A stretch of 64,000 nucleotides of DNA from Methylomonas sp. ZR1 (GCF_013141865.1 NZ_RCST01000001.1:2356001-2420000); one strand, 5' to 3'. Counted from the first letter of the stretch, positions 1-10,500 are shown. Numbers and translations: made by a program. The notes: a model not told the origin generated them from the sequence alone.

Positions 1-1261
1 GCGCGGGAAAAGTAGCGAAATACTGCTCGCCCCGATAGCTGGTTTGCCTATATTTATCGGTTTGGGTTTTGTCGCAGTATCGAGTACCGAATAACTGGGT
101 TTGGCCCCGACGCGGCGGCCACCAATTCAAGACTTCCGGATTATCCGGCGCCGGCCGCAATGGCCCCACATTGGCAATTTCTATCGCTATTGAGCGTTGA
201 TCCAGTCGGCCGTTAAAACCCTTCACCCCCAGATGATAAGCCCACTGCGTCGGATCGAACACTTCATAGACTGTGCCGTCGACATCCACCAGATAAGCTG
301 CGGCAATATGTTGGGCATCGCCGATCCAGGTATCGAACGCCGACTTGGCAGACGAACCCGCCGTGAAGTGCAAAACAATCAGATCTTTTTTCGGCCGCTC
401 GGGAAAAAACTGCCCAGCCGGCAAACGGAATCGGGAGCGATTGATCTGCAAACCGGCAACCGCAGCGGCAGCTTGGTCACGGAGCAGCATAGTATCGGTA
501 CTCGCCTCGTCTTCGTTCGGCGTTAGCAATACCCGCGGATTGGGCCGATCTGTGGCCCCCGCCCAGAAAAAACAATTGTCTTTATCCTGATACCAATAGC
601 CGTTGCCGGACACCACATCACCTGCCGTAAAGCTGACGACATCGACTTTACTGCCGGCATCCAAGACACGCAGCACCGGTGCACTGACAGACGCGCGACT
701 GCGGAGATTTACTTTACTCAGCAAACCGATTTGCTTGCCAGCCACCAAATCGGCTGCCGGATCCGGCAACGCAGTGGCAATCAGCTGGGCAATATCGACA
801 CGGGCAGCGGGGCAGTTTACCGAGGCGCGAATTGCGCTATGCGACAGCACATGATCCGCATCGACGCTAATCCGCCAGCGGTCGGCAATTTCCCTGATTA
901 ATTTCGAGCATGCCGCTAATTGCGTGGCCGTAGGCGGGCCAAGCACCGACACTTCTAAGGCAACACCAATCGAGAAAAAATTGGGATTGGTGTTGGGTCG
1001 CTGCTTGATAAATTCGGCAGCCGGATTGACCACCAAACCGGCATGAAATGCCGTGTCGGCTTCCTGGACGTATTGATGAATCTCTCCATTGTTGCCGATG
1101 GCATAATGCACAGACTGCAACGCGCCCGGCTTGTTGTAGCAGATAGCGGCATTCGTCAAGCTGCCATCAGTCGTATGCAAAACTATAATTTCCGGTTTGA
1201 AGCCTGCCGGGCGGCCGGTCCGAAAATTACCCGGCGCGCAGCCTATCCATTGCTTTTCCAT
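1..1261 (-). CDS. Twin-domain N-acetylmuramoyl-L-alanine amidase with central SH3-like segment (partial)
   Basis: The frame is open from an ATG at 1261 to the left edge, so the C-terminus is missing; at least 420 residues are visible. Residues 24-155 look like an amidase_2 (zinc peptidoglycan amidase) domain: LHTTDGS with His29, AFHAG with His73, and HSAIRASVNCP with His141 and Cys150. Residues about 180-240 resemble a bacterial SH3 segment (VNLRSRASVSAP). A second amidase_2-like domain starts near 290 (VLHFTAGSS, AYHLGVKG, SIAIEIAN). No signal peptide is visible, so export or function as a cytoplasmic or lysis-type enzyme is unresolved. The start lies 9 bases after the stop of the upstream membrane protein, which suggests one transcript. 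Two amidase domains in one chain are uncommon; the second could be a binding-only copy. Confidence 0.8.
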   Translation of the reverse strand, partial: MEKQWIGCAPGNFRTGRPAGFKPEIIVLHTTDGSLTNAAICYNKPGALQSVHYAIGNNGEIHQYVQEADTAFHAGLVVNPAAEFIKQRPNTNPNFFSIGVALEVSVLGPPTATQLAACSKLIREIADRWRISVDADHVLSHSAIRASVNCPAARVDIAQLIATALPDPAADLVAGKQIGLLSKVNLRSRASVSAPVLRVLDAGSKVDVVSFTAGDVVSGNGYWYQDKDNCFFWAGATDRPNPRVLLTPNEDEASTDTMLLRDQAAAAVAGLQINRSRFRLPAGQFFPERPKKDLIVLHFTAGSSAKSAFDTWIGDAQHIAAAYLVDVDGTVYEVFDPTQWAYHLGVKGFNGRLDQRSIAIEIANVGPLRPAPDNPEVLNWWPPRRGQTQLFGTRYCDKTQTDKYRQTSYRGEQYFATFPA

Positions 1262-1270
1262 ACGGCCTCC

Positions 1271-2641
1271 TCAGCCCTGCGCCTTCAGATCGCCACGTTC
1301 GCCGTGTAACGGATTGGATGCCGGCAAAGTGCCAGGGGTTTGAGGTTCGCCGCCCGCAGTCTGCGTGGTTTGGCGGATTGCTTTCTGCTCATCATCCTTG
1401 CGGGCAAGGCCGGAGCGCAATTGCACCAGCTTACTCAATGCGTTATACCAAAACGGCCCGCCCAGACTCAGTAGAAAAATCGACAAAATCAAACCGGGAA
1501 TACTCACCAGCTTCCAATGCTTACACCAAGCATCCCGGTCAACCGGCAAACTGATCAAGCCCTGTTGAGCTAGAAAATTCAGATAATACTTTTGCTTTTC
1601 CTGATCGATGCCTTCTTTGGCTGTAACAGTCTCGTCAGCCGAGGTCTCGGTATCCTGCTCTCCGCTAGCTTTGGCAGCGGCTGGTTCAACTGCATCCTTT
1701 AGTTGCGGATCTTCGGTTAGCGAAGGGGCCAATGCCACAAAAGTCGCGCGCATTTGCTCGTCCATAGACAGCCGATTGATCAAATACACGGTGTCCAACT
1801 GCAACGCAATCGCTACCAGGGCGGCGCTGATCACGCTGACTACGCGGGTGGTGGCGGTAAATCTGACGCTGACCCGGTCAAGCAAATGGTCAAAATTCAG
1901 ACAAATGTTCGCCAGAAAATCGCTGGATGCTTCTTGTAACAAGGCATTAGCCTCACGCACGTCGTGCGCCAGTTCAGGGTTGGATTTTTCAAATTCCAGC
2001 GCCAGCATCCGCGCGTTTTTCAAGGTCGTGGCCGGATCTTCGATACCACTGTCGTGCAGCACCGATTTCAACTTGTCCAGCAGATCGATTTGTCCGGCGA
2101 CGATTTTCTCCAACTGCTGAAACTGTTGTTTTTTGGTTTCGGCTTTTTCTTTTTTGATCTTGGCAAGCAAAGCTTGAATATCCAGGCGCTTAAAAAACAA
2201 CGGATATTCCAGGAGTTTGCTCTCCAGGGCCTCCGTGGCTTGACCAACATTGATGGTTTTATTGGCTAGCCTCGCTTTGATCTGTTCGAATTCCGTTTTG
2301 ATCGACACATCGTAGCCAGCCGCTAAATCCAGCAAAATCTTGATAAATTCTTCGCGATGGATCACTTCGCCGAACTGAAAAAATTGCAACCACGCCGGCA
2401 GTCGGCAGCGACAGCGGCCGCCGATAGTCCGTTGCGTCAGGGTTAAGGCGGCGATGGACTCGGCCTCGGTTCGGGAAAAGCGGGCATCCAACAATTCCAG
2501 CAAGTCGGCCAAACCGGTGCGCAGATTGCGGCCGCGGCTGGCCAGTAAATTTAAAATGCCCTGACTAATTAAGGTCACCGCCATGCTGACGATCAACATC
2601 ACCACCGATAAACCCAGTAACACGTCGAGTGACTTCAACAT
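1271..2641 (-). CDS. Coiled-coil membrane protein of unknown function
   Basis: 456 residues. Hydrophobic segments lie at about 5-35, 250-285 and 390-415, so the protein is probably anchored in the inner membrane. Between the first two is a long charged helical stretch rich in Lys, Glu and Gln (about 130-235), likely a coiled coil. An Ala/Glu/Thr-rich linker (about 310-350) follows, and the last 50 residues are polar. The ATG at 2641 has GGAG at a good distance (GGAGAAGAATA before the ATG). It is the first gene of a two-gene unit with the amidase downstream, so a role in envelope or peptidoglycan maintenance is possible. I do not recognise the family. Confidence 0.75.
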   Translation of the reverse strand: MLKSLDVLLGLSVVMLIVSMAVTLISQGILNLLASRGRNLRTGLADLLELLDARFSRTEAESIAALTLTQRTIGGRCRCRLPAWLQFFQFGEVIHREEFIKILLDLAAGYDVSIKTEFEQIKARLANKTINVGQATEALESKLLEYPLFFKRLDIQALLAKIKKEKAETKKQQFQQLEKIVAGQIDLLDKLKSVLHDSGIEDPATTLKNARMLALEFEKSNPELAHDVREANALLQEASSDFLANICLNFDHLLDRVSVRFTATTRVVSVISAALVAIALQLDTVYLINRLSMDEQMRATFVALAPSLTEDPQLKDAVEPAAAKASGEQDTETSADETVTAKEGIDQEKQKYYLNFLAQQGLISLPVDRDAWCKHWKLVSIPGLILSIFLLSLGGPFWYNALSKLVQLRSGLARKDDEQKAIRQTTQTAGGEPQTPGTLPASNPLHGERGDLKAQG

Positions 2642-2745
2642 TATTCTTCTCCTTTGGAAGGCCGTTGCGGCCGAATGAATCTAACATTCCCGCAAAGGCG
2701 GCGTCCAGGATTTTGGTTTTTAGCGCTTCCCGCCGCAACACAAAC

Positions 2746-3786
2746 TCAAATGCCAGTCTCCACAGCCAAGCGCTCCATCAAATAACACAAACAATCCTGG
2801 CGGATGACTCGTTCGTCCAGCGTTAGCATGGACGGCATTGTTTGCCGCGTGACTTGCACCTGGCCATCCGTAACAGTCAGAAATTGCTCCGTAACCGGCT
2901 TACCGTCGTTGTCTTTGGCAATCAAGGGCATCCTGGCGCAGTCGGTTGTGCCCAACACCGTACCAGCCGGAATCTCCGTGAAATTCAGACTTTCCAATTC
3001 CGGATCAAGGCGCAGATCGGCCGTAGCATCGCTAAAGCTATAACCGACATCTTCGGCAACAGTCACTTGCGCGACCGTGTGATAAATATCCACATCCTGC
3101 TTCGCAATCGGCTGGGCCGGAAATTCATGCAAGTGCAAGCAACTGTCCAGAAACTGAAACGCATGTTCAGTACCGTGCGGCTGGCCCGGCCGGCCACATT
3201 CCAAAGTCACCGCCGGGCAAAACTCGGCAAAGGCGCTGGATTGGGTTCCCTTGGGATGGGTGAAATACACCAGCAAACGGCCGAACAACGCGCCCAGATG
3301 CAGAAAATCCTTACCCAATTTATTGATACAGGCGTAATGCGGATTCAAGCCGGTATTGTTGTGCACATCCACACTGGCAAACACTCTGTGTTCACGCATA
3401 ATCTGGCAAATCTGTGCCGCCCAAACCATCTCTGGCGACTCGGGTAACGCTGTGCCGGGCCAGATGCGGTTGAAATCGGGTTGGCCGTCCAGTCGTCTTA
3501 AATTGAAACGCGCCGCCTGTGTGTTGCCGAAAAACAGCGTCAAGCCGCGCGGCAAGCTTTGGCCGTGATATTTTTGCAGCAGCTTTTGTACTGCCAGAAA
3601 GCCGGTGGATTCGTTGCCGTGCAGCAAGACCGAGACAAACAGGGTTTCCGGGCGTTTGCCGGGGAGGTGGAAAAGCGTGGGTTCGGGGATTAGGGTGTGT
3701 AGGTTATTAACCGAAATATCCAGCAAACCGTTTGGCAGGCTGTCGAATTGTTTGGGGATGCAATTGGCGCGTGAAATCTGTGGCAT
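2746..3786 (-). CDS. M14-family zinc carboxypeptidase / deacylase, AstE-AspA type
   Basis: 346 residues, about the size of succinylglutamate desuccinylase and aspartoacylase. VLLHGNESTG (His56, Glu59) is the HxxE zinc motif of this family, and VDVHNNTG (His near 147) supplies the third zinc ligand. LECGRPGQ around 195 is the region of the catalytic Glu and substrate Arg. Enzymes of this family remove acyl or amino-acid groups from small substrates in the cytoplasm. There are no arginine succinyltransferase pathway genes nearby, so the AstE name should not be transferred. The GCS2-type ligase downstream at 4639-6069 hints at gamma-glutamyl or other small peptide metabolism, but that is inference. 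Confidence 0.82.
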   Translation of the reverse strand: MPQISRANCIPKQFDSLPNGLLDISVNNLHTLIPEPTLFHLPGKRPETLFVSVLLHGNESTGFLAVQKLLQKYHGQSLPRGLTLFFGNTQAARFNLRRLDGQPDFNRIWPGTALPESPEMVWAAQICQIMREHRVFASVDVHNNTGLNPHYACINKLGKDFLHLGALFGRLLVYFTHPKGTQSSAFAEFCPAVTLECGRPGQPHGTEHAFQFLDSCLHLHEFPAQPIAKQDVDIYHTVAQVTVAEDVGYSFSDATADLRLDPELESLNFTEIPAGTVLGTTDCARMPLIAKDNDGKPVTEQFLTVTDGQVQVTRQTMPSMLTLDERVIRQDCLCYLMERLAVETGI

Positions 3787-3914
3787 AACGAATTTAACTG
3801 ATTTGCTTGGAGCAATTCTATCGTTATTTTCAGGCTGACATAAATGAAACCGGGAAAACCACCTACACTTACCCGGCCACAGCCTTATTAACCCGGCGCT
3901 ATTTATCCCTGGTG

Positions 3915-3990
3915 CCCCGTTAAGGCTGAGCTCGTCGAAGCCTGAGGTGGCTGACCCTTCGTTAAACTCAGTACCCTCAGGGCAAAGGCG
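3915..3990. repeat. REP-type dispersed repeat, inverted pair
   Basis: A forward unit at 3915-3942 (GGCTGAG.TCGTCGAAGCC) is followed by an inverted, partly degraded unit (CTTCGTTAAACTCAGTACC). The forward unit is closely related to the repeat at 59101-59126 and to the last bases of the window (GTCGAAGCCTTGG). Repeats with this GCTGAGCCTGTCGAAGC core are widespread in proteobacterial intergenic DNA. It lies between genes and codes for nothing. Confidence 0.6.
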
Positions 3991-4050
3991 AATGGCATTT
4001 CCGATCTACGCACCCGCTAAATTTCACTAAATTTACATCCCGAGGTCCTT

Positions 4051-4407
4051 ATGGATAAAGACAATACAGACAAGACTACCTATGCGCCGTTCATTCTTCT
4101 GGACTCGGGAGAATACCGGTCTCTAATACTTTCCGACCAGGATATGGTTGAGAAATTGCATGTATTCGAAGAGCGGGCTGACGAAGGCTGGAATGGCAAC
4201 GGTTACGACTGGAACTCAATTGCTCAAGTCATACTATTCGAACAACTGCCCGATTTACAAGATGAGCTCGATTTTGATCCGGAGGCCGGAATGTTTTCCG
4301 CGCAAGGATCACGTTCCGCGCTGGAACGTCTCGGAAAAGCAATGTCATTGGCCTTTAACAACGAAGAGGTACTTCGAGATCTGCTGTCACGGGCTGAACT
4401 TGATTGA
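4051..4407 (+). CDS. Imm51-like immunity protein
   Basis: 118 residues, acidic and soluble. The segment with FEERADEGWNGNGYDWNSIA (about 35-54) matches my memory of the Imm51 family, which protects against toxins of polymorphic or contact-dependent systems. The following half (PEAGMFSAQGSR, then a C-terminal helix) also fits. An RBS-like GAGGTCC lies just before the ATG. No toxin, secretion gene or Rhs/CDI gene is adjacent; the gene stands alone between two repeat clusters, as an orphan immunity gene might. The family call rests on motif memory rather than a search. Confidence 0.6.
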   Translation: MDKDNTDKTTYAPFILLDSGEYRSLILSDQDMVEKLHVFEERADEGWNGNGYDWNSIAQVILFEQLPDLQDELDFDPEAGMFSAQGSRSALERLGKAMSLAFNNEEVLRDLLSRAELD

Positions 4408-4481
4408 TCGGTTGGCGTAGATCGCGTGTTTATCTTTCCAATGCCCCGGCTTCACTGCCTTTAAGCTAGGTTGGGACCGTC

Positions 4482-4577
4482 CCTTCTCCCTCTGGGAGAA
4501 GGTTAGGATGAGGGGACCAATAAAGCCTCTTGCCTTATTTTATTCTCCTCACCCCAACCCTCTCCAACAGGAGAGGG
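4482..4577. repeat. REP-like inverted pair of hairpins
   Basis: Left unit 4482-4502 is a perfect 9-bp hairpin (CCTTCTCCC, loop TCT, GGGAGAAGG). Right unit 4558-4577 is an 8-bp hairpin (CCCTCTCC, loop AACA, GGAGAGGG). The flanks GGTTAGGATGAGGGG and CCTCACCCCAACC are also inverted copies, so the 96-bp block is two opposed copies of one element. A T-run follows the right unit (4581-4585), so it could also terminate the Imm51-like transcript. Confidence 0.65.
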
Positions 4578-4638
4578 AGCTTTTTCTTAACTTAATGGCA
4601 GTAACGACTGAGCACCGAAAAGATGATGTTGCAGTTAT

Positions 4639-6069
4639 TCATATTCCCCATGCCGAAACCGTTTCTCCACTCCGTTGCCGCTGCAAATAAACCCGCGTCA
4701 GCTCCGCAAATTCGCCCGGATTTTCCTTGATAAACCGCCGCTGCCAGTGGCTGCCGGTCTGTTGATTGGCTAGGCGCTGGCGAATCACATCCAGATAATT
4801 CTCACAATCAGCAGTGCAGATGCCTAAAGCCTGCAAGCCCTGAACGGCACGCGGCAATAACTCATGCTCTATCAGCGCCGCCAACCGCAGTTTATGTTCA
4901 CCAAACCAAACAATATGGCTGTCCAAACCGTGCCGCGCGGCTTGATAAAAATTATCCTTGGCCTGGGCGAAGGATAACTCCGCCCCGCCCGCTTGCCGTT
5001 CGTCGGCCAAATTTTTCACCAGCCCGTAATAAAACGCAGCATTGGCGATCATATCCAACACGGTCGGCCCGGCAGCCGGCGTACGGTGTTCAATGCGGAT
5101 ATGCGGGGTGCCGTCGGCATCGAAACCCACCAGCGGCCGGTTCCAGCGCCAGATCGTGCCGTTATGCAGGCGTAAGTGTTGAAACGCTTCCGGCGCATCG
5201 TCGAAATACTCCGGCAACAAAACCGGAAAATGCTGCTGGTTCTCGACAAAGCATTCCAGGATCGAATGTCGGGCAAAATCGGAACCGAAACTGACCCGGT
5301 GCAAGGGCCCGTCCGCCGCACCGGCATAACCGCCGGTGGCAATGGCCTGTTCGAACAAGGGAATACGGGTTTCCGCCCAGAGATCCTTACCGAACAAAAA
5401 CGGTGCGTTGGCGCTCACAGCCACCATCGCCGCCGAGGCGATGATAGCCGCGTTATACACATGATGAGCGATGCTGAGCGGGCATTGGATATGCAATTGA
5501 AACGAGGTGGTGGCGGCTTCCAGCATCACATCATGATGCTCTATTTTCAGATGGTCATGCCCGCATATATCCAGCAGAATCGGCCGGCCTCGGCAGCGCA
5601 AAATCTGTTGATTCAAGGCCCGGTAGCGATTCATGTCCGACATATTGCCCAGATGCAGATCGCTTTGCTGCAAGGTTGGCAAGGTGCCTATCGCCAACAA
5701 ATGCAAATCCAGTTGCCGGGCGTGCTGTTCGGCTTGCTGCCAGGTGTTTTGCAAATCCTGATGCATGCGGCTGAATACGTCGCCGGTCAACGCCAGCGGT
5801 AGCGTGTTCAGTTCGATATTGAATTTGGCCAATTCCGGACCGGCCATAGGGTGGGCAAAAGAGTGCAGATAGGCCTGATTCATCGGTGCCGGCCGCATGT
5901 TGTCGTCCAGCAGCCAAGCTTCGATTTCAAAACCAGCCACCGGCTCGGCTTCCGAACAAGCGCGGCTGTTAATCAGCCGGCCAAGAAGTTCGGTTTCTGC
6001 GGCTAGGCGCTGGCGGAAACTCTGAAAGTCGGCATCTTGATAGATTTCGGCATGAATTTCTTGACCCAT
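4639..6069 (-). CDS. Glutamate-cysteine ligase family (GCS2) protein
   Basis: 476 residues. The chain has the GCS2 fold signatures: FEIEAWLLD near the N-terminus (metal/ATP Glu), KFNIELNTLP (about 80-89), and LEAATTSFQLHIQCP with EHRTPAAGPTVLD later. These proteins join an amino acid or small carboxylate to an amine using ATP. Members outside the classical gshA group often make unknown gamma-glutamyl-type products. The protein begins MGQEIHAEIY with no signal, so it is cytoplasmic. No second glutathione gene is adjacent. The preceding region 6070-6180 is non-coding and probably holds the promoter. Confidence 0.85.
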   Translation of the reverse strand: MGQEIHAEIYQDADFQSFRQRLAAETELLGRLINSRACSEAEPVAGFEIEAWLLDDNMRPAPMNQAYLHSFAHPMAGPELAKFNIELNTLPLALTGDVFSRMHQDLQNTWQQAEQHARQLDLHLLAIGTLPTLQQSDLHLGNMSDMNRYRALNQQILRCRGRPILLDICGHDHLKIEHHDVMLEAATTSFQLHIQCPLSIAHHVYNAAIIASAAMVAVSANAPFLFGKDLWAETRIPLFEQAIATGGYAGAADGPLHRVSFGSDFARHSILECFVENQQHFPVLLPEYFDDAPEAFQHLRLHNGTIWRWNRPLVGFDADGTPHIRIEHRTPAAGPTVLDMIANAAFYYGLVKNLADERQAGGAELSFAQAKDNFYQAARHGLDSHIVWFGEHKLRLAALIEHELLPRAVQGLQALGICTADCENYLDVIRQRLANQQTGSHWQRRFIKENPGEFAELTRVYLQRQRSGETVSAWGI

Positions 6070-6180
6070 GACATTTGCGCTCGTAGTCCGGCGGAATAGC
6101 AGTAAATAGTAAGATCGTTACAGCTAAAGCACGAATTTAATCCATTTATGCGAATTACATATCTGCCGTTTTCTGGCTGA

Positions 6181-6540
6181 CTAAATATCGGTAACAGCAA
6201 TCCTTAACCACCGCTCCAACACCTTACAAACATAGGTTTGTTCGTCGTCACTCAACTCCCTGCCTTGCGGAATTTTATGCCATTTTTCCAGGCACCCCCG
6301 GCAGCAGCAAGCTGTGGCGTGTTGCGCCACAAACACCGGATGACCGCGAAATGGGGTTTGTTTGCCGTCGTTGCGCGGCTCGGCTGCGGCCAGGCGTTTG
6401 CCGATAAAGTCTTGGGCATGGCTTAATACCGTTTCCAGGCCCTTGATGCGCAAATAATCCAGATCCTTGCCGTGCAGACGAAACTGGCTGCGAAACTTGG
6501 ACTTAGCCAAGCCGGCAAATAGTTCGTCCAAGTCCCGCAC
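6181..6540 (-). CDS. DUF4186 family protein
   Basis: 119 residues. LDELFAGLAKSKFRSQF at the start and LEKWHKIPQGRELSDDEQ near the C-terminus are the conserved parts of DUF4186 as I recall it. The middle has CCCRGCLEKWH, three cysteines in a row plus another, which suggests a metal site. The start is a GTG 10 bases after the stop of the DHOD-like gene, so it is probably translated from the nifJ operon. Function unknown. Confidence 0.75.
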   Translation of the reverse strand: MRDLDELFAGLAKSKFRSQFRLHGKDLDYLRIKGLETVLSHAQDFIGKRLAAAEPRNDGKQTPFRGHPVFVAQHATACCCRGCLEKWHKIPQGRELSDDEQTYVCKVLERWLRIAVTDI

Positions 6541-6550
6541 GGTTTTGACG

Positions 6551-7564
6551 CTATCTCAACACACCGGCCGCTGGCGTATAACTATCCAACACATGAATGT
6601 AATTAGCTCGCTCATATGCACTGGGGTCGATGGCATGTTGTTGACTGACGCTACCTTTTAACTGACTGACGGAGTCGTATTCGTGTTCGATCAGCCATTG
6701 CTCCAATTCCGCGCGAATCTCGCCGAGTTTGCCCACGCCTTGCGCCAGCAATACACTGCACAAATGCACGACGTCCGCACCCGCCAATAAGGCTTTGATC
6801 ACATCCGCGCTCTGATGAAAACCGCCGGTTACCGCCAGCGACATTTTTACCCGACCATACAGCAAGGCGGTCCAGCGAATGCGCAACAAAGCTTCGGCTT
6901 GGGTGGATAACTGCAATTTCGGCACCACTTCCAGCGTTTCCAAATCAATATCCGGTTGATAGAACCGGTTGAATATCGCAATACCATCGGCGCCGGCCGC
7001 TTCAAGGCGTTGTGCAAAATGTATCGGCGAACTGAATTGCGGACCAAGTTTCAAGGTCAACGGCACGCTCACCCGGCTTTTTAATTCCCGCAGAATATCC
7101 AGATAGCGGTTTTCCACCGTTTCGCTGCTTTCATCGGCATTAGCCGCCAGGTGATAGATATTTAACTCCAGCGCATCGGCCCCGGCTTGCTGCAAGGCTT
7201 GGCCGTATTCGATCCAACCGCCTTGGGAAATACCGTTCAGGCTGGCGATCACCGGAATATGCAAGCTGCTTTTCAAGCGCTGCAGATTTTCCAGATACTG
7301 CTCCTGGTAAGTCAAAATCTGCTCAGGCACCGGATGAAAGGAATCGGCCTCGCCGTAACCAATGCCTTGCCCGAAAAAAAACCGCTCCATCTGCTGCTGT
7401 TCGGCTTCGATTTTTTCTTCAAACAAGGACGACATGACGATGGCCGCCGCGCCGGCATCTTCCAGGCGCCGCGCACTATCCAAATCCTTACTCAGCGGCG
7501 ACGCCGAAGGTACCAAAGGATGCGCCAGTTTCAGGCCCAAATAATTTGTCGTTAAATCAACCAT
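6551..7564 (-). CDS. Dihydroorotate dehydrogenase-like flavoprotein
   Basis: 337 residues from the ATG at 7564 (MVDLTTNYLG). A longer frame exists, but this ATG has GGAG seven bases upstream and overlaps the end of nifJ by 8 bases. The chain is a class 1 DHOD-type TIM barrel: PLVPSASPLSKD, IPVIASLNGIS, ALELNIYHLA, LTLKLGPQFSS, ADGIAIFNRFYQ and LAVTGGFHQSADVIKALLAG bind FMN. The usual pyrimidine pathway neighbours are absent. A DHOD-like gene directly after nifJ is seen in several bacterial groups, which suggests a redox role linked to pyruvate:flavodoxin oxidoreductase rather than pyrimidine synthesis; that link is inference. Confidence 0.88.
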   Translation of the reverse strand: MVDLTTNYLGLKLAHPLVPSASPLSKDLDSARRLEDAGAAAIVMSSLFEEKIEAEQQQMERFFFGQGIGYGEADSFHPVPEQILTYQEQYLENLQRLKSSLHIPVIASLNGISQGGWIEYGQALQQAGADALELNIYHLAANADESSETVENRYLDILRELKSRVSVPLTLKLGPQFSSPIHFAQRLEAAGADGIAIFNRFYQPDIDLETLEVVPKLQLSTQAEALLRIRWTALLYGRVKMSLAVTGGFHQSADVIKALLAGADVVHLCSVLLAQGVGKLGEIRAELEQWLIEHEYDSVSQLKGSVSQQHAIDPSAYERANYIHVLDSYTPAAGVLR

Positions 7565-10500
7565 GTTGGCTCTCCTGGGCAAGATCGGCTTTCAGTGCGG
7601 CTTTGGCGGCCGCGACGCTGGTGGCATCGCTCCATTCCAGCGCGGCCAGTTGTTGATAGTAGCGGTAGCGGTTTTTCACGTCCTGCTGCGCTTGTTTCAA
7701 AAACGCTTCGGCGTGGTCGGGATGGCTTTGCCAGAGCATGCTGAAGCGCGTTTCGCTCATCACAAATTCGCGCAACGGCACCGACGGCTCCGGCGAATCC
7801 AGTTGCATCGGATTCTTGCCCTGTTGGATGCGGCCCGGATTGAATCTAAACAACGGCCAATGCCCGCTTTTGACTGCCAGATTTTGCTGTCTATGGTTAT
7901 TGGATAAATCCACACCATGGGCAATACAAGGCGCGTAAGCGATGATGATGGACGGGCCATTGTGGGCTTCGGCTTCCAGGAAGGCATTCAAGGTTTGCGT
8001 GTCCTTGCCAGCGTAGGCCACATGGGCGACATACACATTACCGTAATCCATCGCCAGCAAGGCCAGATCTTTTTTCGCGGTAGCCTTGCCGCCTGCCGCG
8101 AACTTGGCCACTGCGCCCAGCGGCGTGGATTTGGAGGTCTGGCCCCCGGTATTGGAATACACTTCGGTATCCAAAACCAGGATATTGACGTTGCAACCAC
8201 TGGCCAACACATGATCCAGACCGCCGTAACCGATGTCATAAGCCCAGCCGTCGCCGCCGATAATCCAAACGCTTTTCTTGCACAGATAATCCGCTAGCGG
8301 TAACAGGGCTTGCGCTGCAGGTTGCTTTAGCGAGGGTAAATGCTGTTTCAATTCAGCGACACGTTGGCGTTGTTCGTAAAGGCCGGCTTCATCGGATTGG
8401 TCGGCTTGTAAAATGGCATCAACCAATTCGCCGCCCAAGGTTTCCCGTAACGACACCAGCAATTCGGCCGCATGTTCGGCTTGTTTATCGATCGCCACTC
8501 GCATGCCCAGACCAAACTCGGCATTGTCTTCGAACAAGGAATTATTCCAGGCCGGACCGCGGCCGTCGGCATTTTTGGTCCAAGGCGTGGTCGGCAGATT
8601 GCCGCCGTAAATGGACGAACAGCCGGTGGCGTTGGCTACCACCATGCGGTCACCGAAGAGCTGCGAGGCCAGTTTTACATAAGGGGTTTCGCCGCAGCCA
8701 ACACAAGCGCCGGAGAATTCGAACAAGGGCTGCAGCACCATAGAACCCTTGATGGTGTTGGTTTTCAGCTGCCGACGGTCGTATTCGGGTAAGGATAAGA
8801 AGTAATCCCAGTTTTGGCTTTCCGGCTCGCGCAGCGGCCCTTGCGGTTGCATATTCAAAGCCTTGCGACTAGCGTTGGATTTATCGCGGATCGGACAAAT
8901 ATCCACGCACAAACCGCAGCCGGTGCAGTCTTCCGGCGCCACCTGATAACTGATCGACAGGCCGGCAGGAAAATCTTTACCCAGCATCGCCGCGTGCTTG
9001 AAGGTTTCGGGCGCATTGCTCAAGGCTTCGTTGGGCACGATTTTGCTGCGAATCGCCGCATGCGGGCACACCATCGGGCATTTGCCACACTGGGTACACA
9101 AATCGGTTTCCCAGACCGGAATCTCCAGCGCCAGATTGCGTTTTTCGTAGGCAGCGGTGCCGGTCGGGAAGGTGCCATCTACAGGCATTGCACTGACCGG
9201 CAAGGCATCGCCACGGCCGGCGATGATTTCACCGGTGACGCGACGAATAAATTCGGGTGCGCTGTCGGCAATCAACGCGGCAATATCGAAACCGCTGTCG
9301 GCCTGTTTCGGTAACGGCACATGGCGCAGGCCGGCCAGGGTTTCGTCGATTGCTTTGAAGTTTAAATCGACGATGCGCTGGCCTTTTTTGCCATAAGTTT
9401 TTTCCACAGCGTGTTTAATCGCGGCAATCGCCTGTTCCTGCGGCAACACCCCGGAAATCGCGAAAAAACAAGTCTGCATGATGGTGTTGATGCGTTTGCC
9501 CATGCCGGATTTTTCTGCGACCGCGTTGCCGTCTATCAGATAAAACCTAATTTTCTTATCCAGCATTTGCTGCTGCATCTTGCGCGGCAAGGTTTCCCAG
9601 ACTTCATCGACCGACGCCGGGCTGTTCAACAGAAACACCGCTTTGTCGGCGGCGTTGGCCAACATATCGTAGCGTTCCAGGAACACGGTTTGATGGCAGC
9701 CGATGAATTGCGCGTCGTTCTCGCCGATCAAATACGTGGAGCGAATCGGCTTTGGCCCAAAGCGCAGATGCGAGACGGTAATCGCACCGGACTTTTTCGA
9801 GTCGTAAACAAAATAGCCCTGGGCGTATAAATCAGTTTCTTCGCCAATGATTTTGATGGTGTTTTTATTGGCACCCACCGTGCCGTCACTGCCCAAACCG
9901 TAAAACATGGCCTGAAAGGTTTGATCGTGGGTATCGGTGCGGTAAGCCGCGTCCCAATCCAAACTGCTGTGACTAACGTCGTCGTGAATCCCGACCGTGA
10001 AGTGGTTCTTGGGTTTAGCATTTTTCAGTTCGTCGTAAACCGCCTTGATCATGCCCGGCGTGAATTCCTTGGACGATAAGCCGTAGCGGCCACCCACCAC
10101 TTTAGGCAGGCTGGTAAATTTTTCGCCGTCGCTGAAGGCTTGGGCTACGGCAGCCAATACATCTTTGTACAAAGGCTCGCCGTCGGCACCCGGTTCCTTG
10201 GTGCGATCCAATACTGCGATTTTTTGGCAACTGGCCGGCAAGGCGTCGATCAAATGCTGCGGTGAAAACGGCCGGAACAACCGTACTTTCAACAAGCCCA
10301 CCGCTTCGCCCTGGCGATTCAGATATTCCAAGGTTTCTTCCACCGCTTCGGCGCCGGAACCCATAATCACGATTACTCGCTCGGCTTGCGGCGACCCGAC
10401 GTATTCGAACAAGCGGTATTGACGGCCAGTCAAACCGGCTAGCCGGTCCATGGTTTGTTGGGCAATCTCCGGCAACGCGGCGTAGTAAGGATTAACCGAT

